Notes under the pieces: model-generated | What the model was told of the DNA's origin: nothing | Databases searched by the model: none | Seen by the model: only the letters and a program-made list of their open reading frames with translations | From: an uncultured Clostridia bacterium | GTDB taxonomy: Bacteria > Bacillota > Clostridia > Christensenellales > Borkfalkiaceae | Direction: 5' to 3' | DNA: 14,290 nucleotides | Assembly: GCA_947629845.1 (NCBI GenBank) | Contig: CANRFD010000031.1 | Location: 1-14,290, forward strand | Made by a program: the position numbers and the translations under genes | Part shown: one piece after another, positions 12,329-14,290 of the stretch | Position numbering within the stretch: the first letter of the stretch is position 1 | How the letters are laid out: each line of letters starts with the position of its first letter

Positions 12329-12796
12329 ATGATTAAAACAAACAAGAAGAATGATGAAACGAAGCCAGACCACGTTCTGGTGCGTGAAGCACTCATCGGC
12401 TTTCAGAAGTTGGGCGGCGCGGCGATTACTCCGTTGGTTTTATATCAGGTATTTGAAAAGGTATTAGACGCCGAGAAGCTCACCGACCTGTCCCCCAAAG
12501 TAGTCACGGATGTTTTTTGCGCGATTTGCAATGAGTTTTACACCTCGAACTACAAAACAGGCATCCAGCATGGTCTTGTCATGTCAGAAACGCGGTGGAA
12601 GAAGTATTATATCAACCGCGAAGAAAGACAAAGAACAATGGACCTCTTGATGAAGATACGCCTCATTAAGATAGGTGAAATAAATAGCTTTTCTGATTCG
12701 AGTAAGCGTGTTCAAGTTATCACCGTGGATTTGGATATCCTATCACAATTGTACGAAATTGCAGAGTCAATCTATGCGTGTAACCTGGCTTCATGA
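12329..12796 (+). CDS. Hypothetical protein with winged-helix-like C-terminal half
   Basis: The product has 155 residues; GGGAGG lies upstream of ATG 12329. The N-terminus is basic and hydrophilic (MIKTNKKNDETKPDH). The middle is helical: VREALIGFQKLGGAAITPLV, then a VVTDVFCAICNEFY stretch. The segment RWKKYYINREERQRTMDLL, followed by IRLIKIGEI, a short Ser-rich turn and KRVQVITVDLDIL, resembles helix-helix-wing units of plasmid and phage replication initiators. That is a structural impression only. It sits between a complex leader and a tandem-repeat block with AT-rich DNA, a context that would suit a replication or copy-control role within the element. The function remains unassigned. Confidence 0.7.
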   Translation: MIKTNKKNDETKPDHVLVREALIGFQKLGGAAITPLVLYQVFEKVLDAEKLTDLSPKVVTDVFCAICNEFYTSNYKTGIQHGLVMSETRWKKYYINREERQRTMDLLMKIRLIKIGEINSFSDSSKRVQVITVDLDILSQLYEIAESIYACNLAS

Positions 12797-12876
12797 GTGA
12801 GGTGGGGCGTAGGGCAGCGCGGGGCGGCGGCAGGGGCTTTGCAGCCCTCGCGCGCACGCGTGAGAATAAAGGGTGA
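12793..12876 (+). CDS. Possible 27-residue RG-rich ORF coupled to the 12329 gene
   Basis: ATG 12793 overlaps the preceding stop as ATGA and the frame continues 27 codons to TGA 12874-12876. The peptide is rich in Arg and Gly (GRRAARGGGRGFAALA). The same DNA is an unusually G-rich stretch with a small hairpin (GGGCT-TTGC-AGCCC, 12834-12847), so composition alone may explain the open frame. Confidence 0.2.
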   Translation: MSEVGRRAARGGGRGFAALARTRENKG

Positions 12877-12923
12877 TTTTTGAATTTTATATTTTAATTT
12901 TCATTCTTATTATATATTACAAA

Positions 12924-13018
12924 GTAACGTTATTACGTTCTTTCGTTATTGAGTTATTCGTGATTACGTTATTTGTTATCACGCGTTCGCGTTACAACGT
13001 TTCAACGTTCCAAGCGTG
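12924..13018. repeat. Octamer tandem-repeat block beside AT-rich DNA (iteron-like)
   Basis: CGTT recurs at 12928, 12936, 12944, 12967, 12984, 12990, 12998 and 13006. Near-copies at 12952, 12959 and 12974 fill the gaps, so most steps are 7-8 bases; the approximate unit is ACGTTAT plus one base. Immediately left, 12879-12920 is almost pure A/T. Tandem short repeats next to an AT-rich tract is the layout of iteron origins and of some recombination or transfer sites. It ends 22 bases before the ribosome site of the 13054 gene, so a regulatory role is also possible. Confidence 0.6.
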
Positions 13019-13053
13019 AAGCCACGCGCCACCGCGCCAAAAAGGAGGAAAAA

Positions 13054-13335
13054 ATGAAGGTTTTAGTTTCAGAAGCCGCCCGACTCGCGAAGGACAATAT
13101 CCCGCGCTATCGGTCGGTTCAACAGTGTATCGCGTATATCAAGGAACTTGACGCGGACACCGCAGTCACCGAGCATTTTATCCGCACACTGTGCCGTAGC
13201 GGGAAAGTGCTTTACTATGCAAGCGGCAACAAGTCGCTTGTATCACTCGACAGTCTGCTTGCCTATCTCAATGTACAAAGCAAGGACAAGCCGACGGCGA
13301 GAAGCAAATACTTCGATGAAGGAGAAAGGCAATGA
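13054..13335 (+). CDS. Excisionase-like small DNA-binding protein
   Basis: The product has 93 residues; AAAGGAGG precedes ATG 13054. It starts VLVSEAARLAKDN, followed by an inserted segment (PRYRSVQQCIAYIKELDADT). It then continues AVTEHFIRTLCRSGKVLYYA-SGNKSLVSLDSLLAYL, the MerR/excisionase (HTH_17) pattern with recognition helix, RxGK turn and wing. Small proteins of this kind accompany integrases in clostridial integrative elements and direct excision or control transcription. Its stop overlaps the start of the QueC-like gene (ATGA, 13332-13335), so the two are co-translated. The integrase follows after one more gene. A longer upstream frame crosses the octamer repeats and is rejected. Confidence 0.8.
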   Translation: MKVLVSEAARLAKDNIPRYRSVQQCIAYIKELDADTAVTEHFIRTLCRSGKVLYYASGNKSLVSLDSLLAYLNVQSKDKPTARSKYFDEGERQ

Positions 13336-13973
13336 AATATCGTTTTAGCAAAGAGGACAGCGTTTTACAGTTTTGGTCGGGCGGCGCGGATTCCACCTAC
13401 CTGCTTCTCCAAAACCTGATGTGCAAACGCAGGGTGACCTGTGTTTACGTCTCTATCGTAAACAACAGGAAGAAATGCGACCGCGAAGCCGCCGCACGGG
13501 AAAAGCTCAAAGAAGATATTAAAATCTTCTGTAAGCATTTCGATTGTCCCGAACCCAGTTACTATCACGACAGCGCAATCAGCATTTACGGAAAGAGTTT
13601 CAATGACTGTCCCATGCCACAGCAAATCATGTTTGCCATGTTCTCTTTACTGCTTGGGAACGACTTCGGAGAGATTCAAATGGGCGTTGTATTGGGGGAT
13701 TCCATGCGAGGCGTACACTTTAATGAGGCAATCGTGGACGCGTATAAGGAATCCACCTACCACACGTTTCCGCCCGTTACATACCCCATAGAGGACGTGA
13801 GCAAAGAGGCAATCTATCTCACCCTGAAAGGGTATGACGGCACACTCGGCACGGATTTTATCGGTCATCTCACCTGTTGCGAACAGGTAGAAAAGCCGTG
13901 CGGCAAGAAGAAGGTATGCCACCCGTGCCAAACGCAAGCAGAGGTATTCCGCCGCTTGAAGTGGACGAAGTAA
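13332..13973 (+). CDS. QueC-like PP-loop ATPase with C-terminal zinc site, divergent
   Basis: The product has 213 residues, near QueC length. The PP-loop is SGGADST (16-22), following LQFW. Then a helix-rich Rossmann-type core with VTCVYVSIVNNR follows. Near the C-terminus the Cys ligands are C182/C183, C190, C196 and C199 (KPCGKKKVCHPC). QueC makes preQ0 from carboxy-deazaguanine, ammonia and ATP, and has a C-x8-C-x2-C-x2-C zinc site. Here the middle spacing is C-x5-C and the usual RN and YPDCR substrate motifs are replaced (CPMPQQIMFA, GVVLGDSMRGVHFNE). It is therefore better called QueC-like. No queD, queE or folE is beside it. QueC-like proteins also occur in defence systems (QatC, type IV CBASS). 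It is ATGA-coupled to the excisionase-like gene and precedes the integrase. Confidence 0.8.
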   Translation: MKYRFSKEDSVLQFWSGGADSTYLLLQNLMCKRRVTCVYVSIVNNRKKCDREAAAREKLKEDIKIFCKHFDCPEPSYYHDSAISIYGKSFNDCPMPQQIMFAMFSLLLGNDFGEIQMGVVLGDSMRGVHFNEAIVDAYKESTYHTFPPVTYPIEDVSKEAIYLTLKGYDGTLGTDFIGHLTCCEQVEKPCGKKKVCHPCQTQAEVFRRLKWTK

Positions 13974-14030
13974 GCACCCCACTACCCCACACACATAACA
14001 AATGAGAATAACACGAACAAGGAAACAACT

Positions 14031-14168
14031 ATGGGGCAACATTCGGATATGGTCGGGGAAGCCGAAACGCTCGGCTCCCCTGACCCTCTATCCTATACAA
14101 AAAAATCATCATGTCACAGGAGTATCATTCATGAAGATAAAACAAAAAGACCTCATGCACGTTCGTGA
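14031..14168 (+). CDS. Possible 45-residue ORF overlapping the integrase start
   Basis: ATG 14031 follows AAGGAAA and opens MGQHSDMVGEAETLGSPDPL; the frame ends TGA 14166-14168, inside the integrase gene. The strong hairpin at 14052-14084 lies within it, and no recognised family fits. It could be a coupling peptide or a chance frame over a structured RNA. Confidence 0.25.
   Translation: MGQHSDMVGEAETLGSPDPLSYTKKSSCHRSIIHEDKTKRPHARS
14052..14084 (+). promoter_or_regulatory. Strong hairpin between the QueC-like gene and the integrase
   Basis: GTCGGGGAAGCCGA (14052-14065) pairs with TCGGCTCCCCTGAC (14071-14084) over loop AACGC, with one G-U pair and one A-C mismatch. No T-run follows, so it is not a standard terminator. 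It may limit read-through into the integrase gene or stabilise the upstream mRNA. Confidence 0.55.
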
Positions 14169-14290
14169 AAAATATAACCGTTTCGGGGAACTTTCCTTTG
14201 AACTGCGTTGTAGCGGAAAAGACCCCTTTACGGGCAAAAACAAGGTCTACGTCAAGACCTACAAGGTACCCGCCGAACTCACGGGCAAGA
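14131..14290 (+). CDS. Tyrosine-recombinase integrase, N-terminal part (cut by right window edge)
   Basis: AGGAG (14118-14122) stands 8 bases before ATG 14131, and 53 codons remain open to the edge. The sequence begins MKIKQKDLMHVREKYNRFGE. The stretch RCSGKDPFTGKNKVYVKTYK is the beta-stranded arm-type DNA-binding domain typical of Tn916/phage-like integrases (the GKDPxTGKxKxxxKT pattern). The catalytic R-H-R-Y domain lies outside the window. Together with the excisionase-like gene and the tRNA-Thr fragment at 8890-8934 it marks an integrated element. The likely substrate site is the 3' half of tRNA-Thr(CGU). Confidence 0.75.
   Translation, partial: MKIKQKDLMHVREKYNRFGELSFELRCSGKDPFTGKNKVYVKTYKVPAELTGK

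Noticed and set aside
14111..14134. Seven-codon frame overlapping the integrase ATG
   Set aside because: No ribosome site of its own; its codons cover the integrase Shine-Dalgarno sequence.

Overview
The window reads as chromosome of a Gram-positive, GC-rich member of the Clostridia (Bacillota), probably an uncultured gut lineage. This rests on strong AGGAGG-type ribosome binding sites, near-consensus sigma-A promoters (TTGACA-17-TATAAT), ATGA start/stop couplings, lipoprotein signal peptides, a BspA/collagen-like surface lipoprotein and intergenic repeats of clostridial style. The taxon is an inference; there is no rRNA gene here.

Left part (1-4240, minus strand): a tight five-gene nucleoside catabolism operon, deoC-deoD-deoB-cdd-5'-nucleotidase, behind a perfect consensus promoter at 4206-4234. 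The lipoprotein nucleotidase (cut by the left edge) would release nucleosides outside the membrane. Cdd deaminates cytidine, DeoD phosphorolyses purine nucleosides, DeoB converts the pentose-1-phosphate to the 5-phosphate, and DeoC cleaves deoxyribose-5-phosphate. A divergent four-helix-type protein of unknown role follows at 4429-4863.

Middle (4864-8100): about 1 kb without genes, packed with palindromic repeats. Units have CATGTT/AACATG or CATCCT/AGGATG arms, variable inner stems and a shared trailer, and there are two G-run hairpin elements. Then come ttcA-tcdA (two tRNA-modification genes, ATGA-coupled, tcdA apparently leaderless) and a mutT-type Nudix gene, all on the minus strand. A plus-strand cassette at 8105-8817 encodes an XRE regulator, a small frameshifted gene and a 92-residue unknown protein.

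Right part (8890-14290): a 45-nt 3' fragment of a tRNA-Thr(CGU) gene, starting in the anticodon loop and with no 5' half, sits next to a tRNA-style terminator. This is the scar left by a tyrosine-recombinase element, so sequence to its right is probably an integrated element extending past the window. The element carries a collagen/InlB/BspA-type lipoprotein with a small downstream gene, a divergent XRE regulator and an AT-rich structured leader with two micro-ORFs. It continues with a 155-residue unknown protein, an octamer tandem-repeat block beside AT-rich DNA, an excisionase-like protein coupled to a divergent QueC-like PP-loop ATPase, and the start of a tyrosine integrase at 14131. The most interesting module is this xis-like / QueC-like / integrase arrangement with the repeat block and the tRNA scar.
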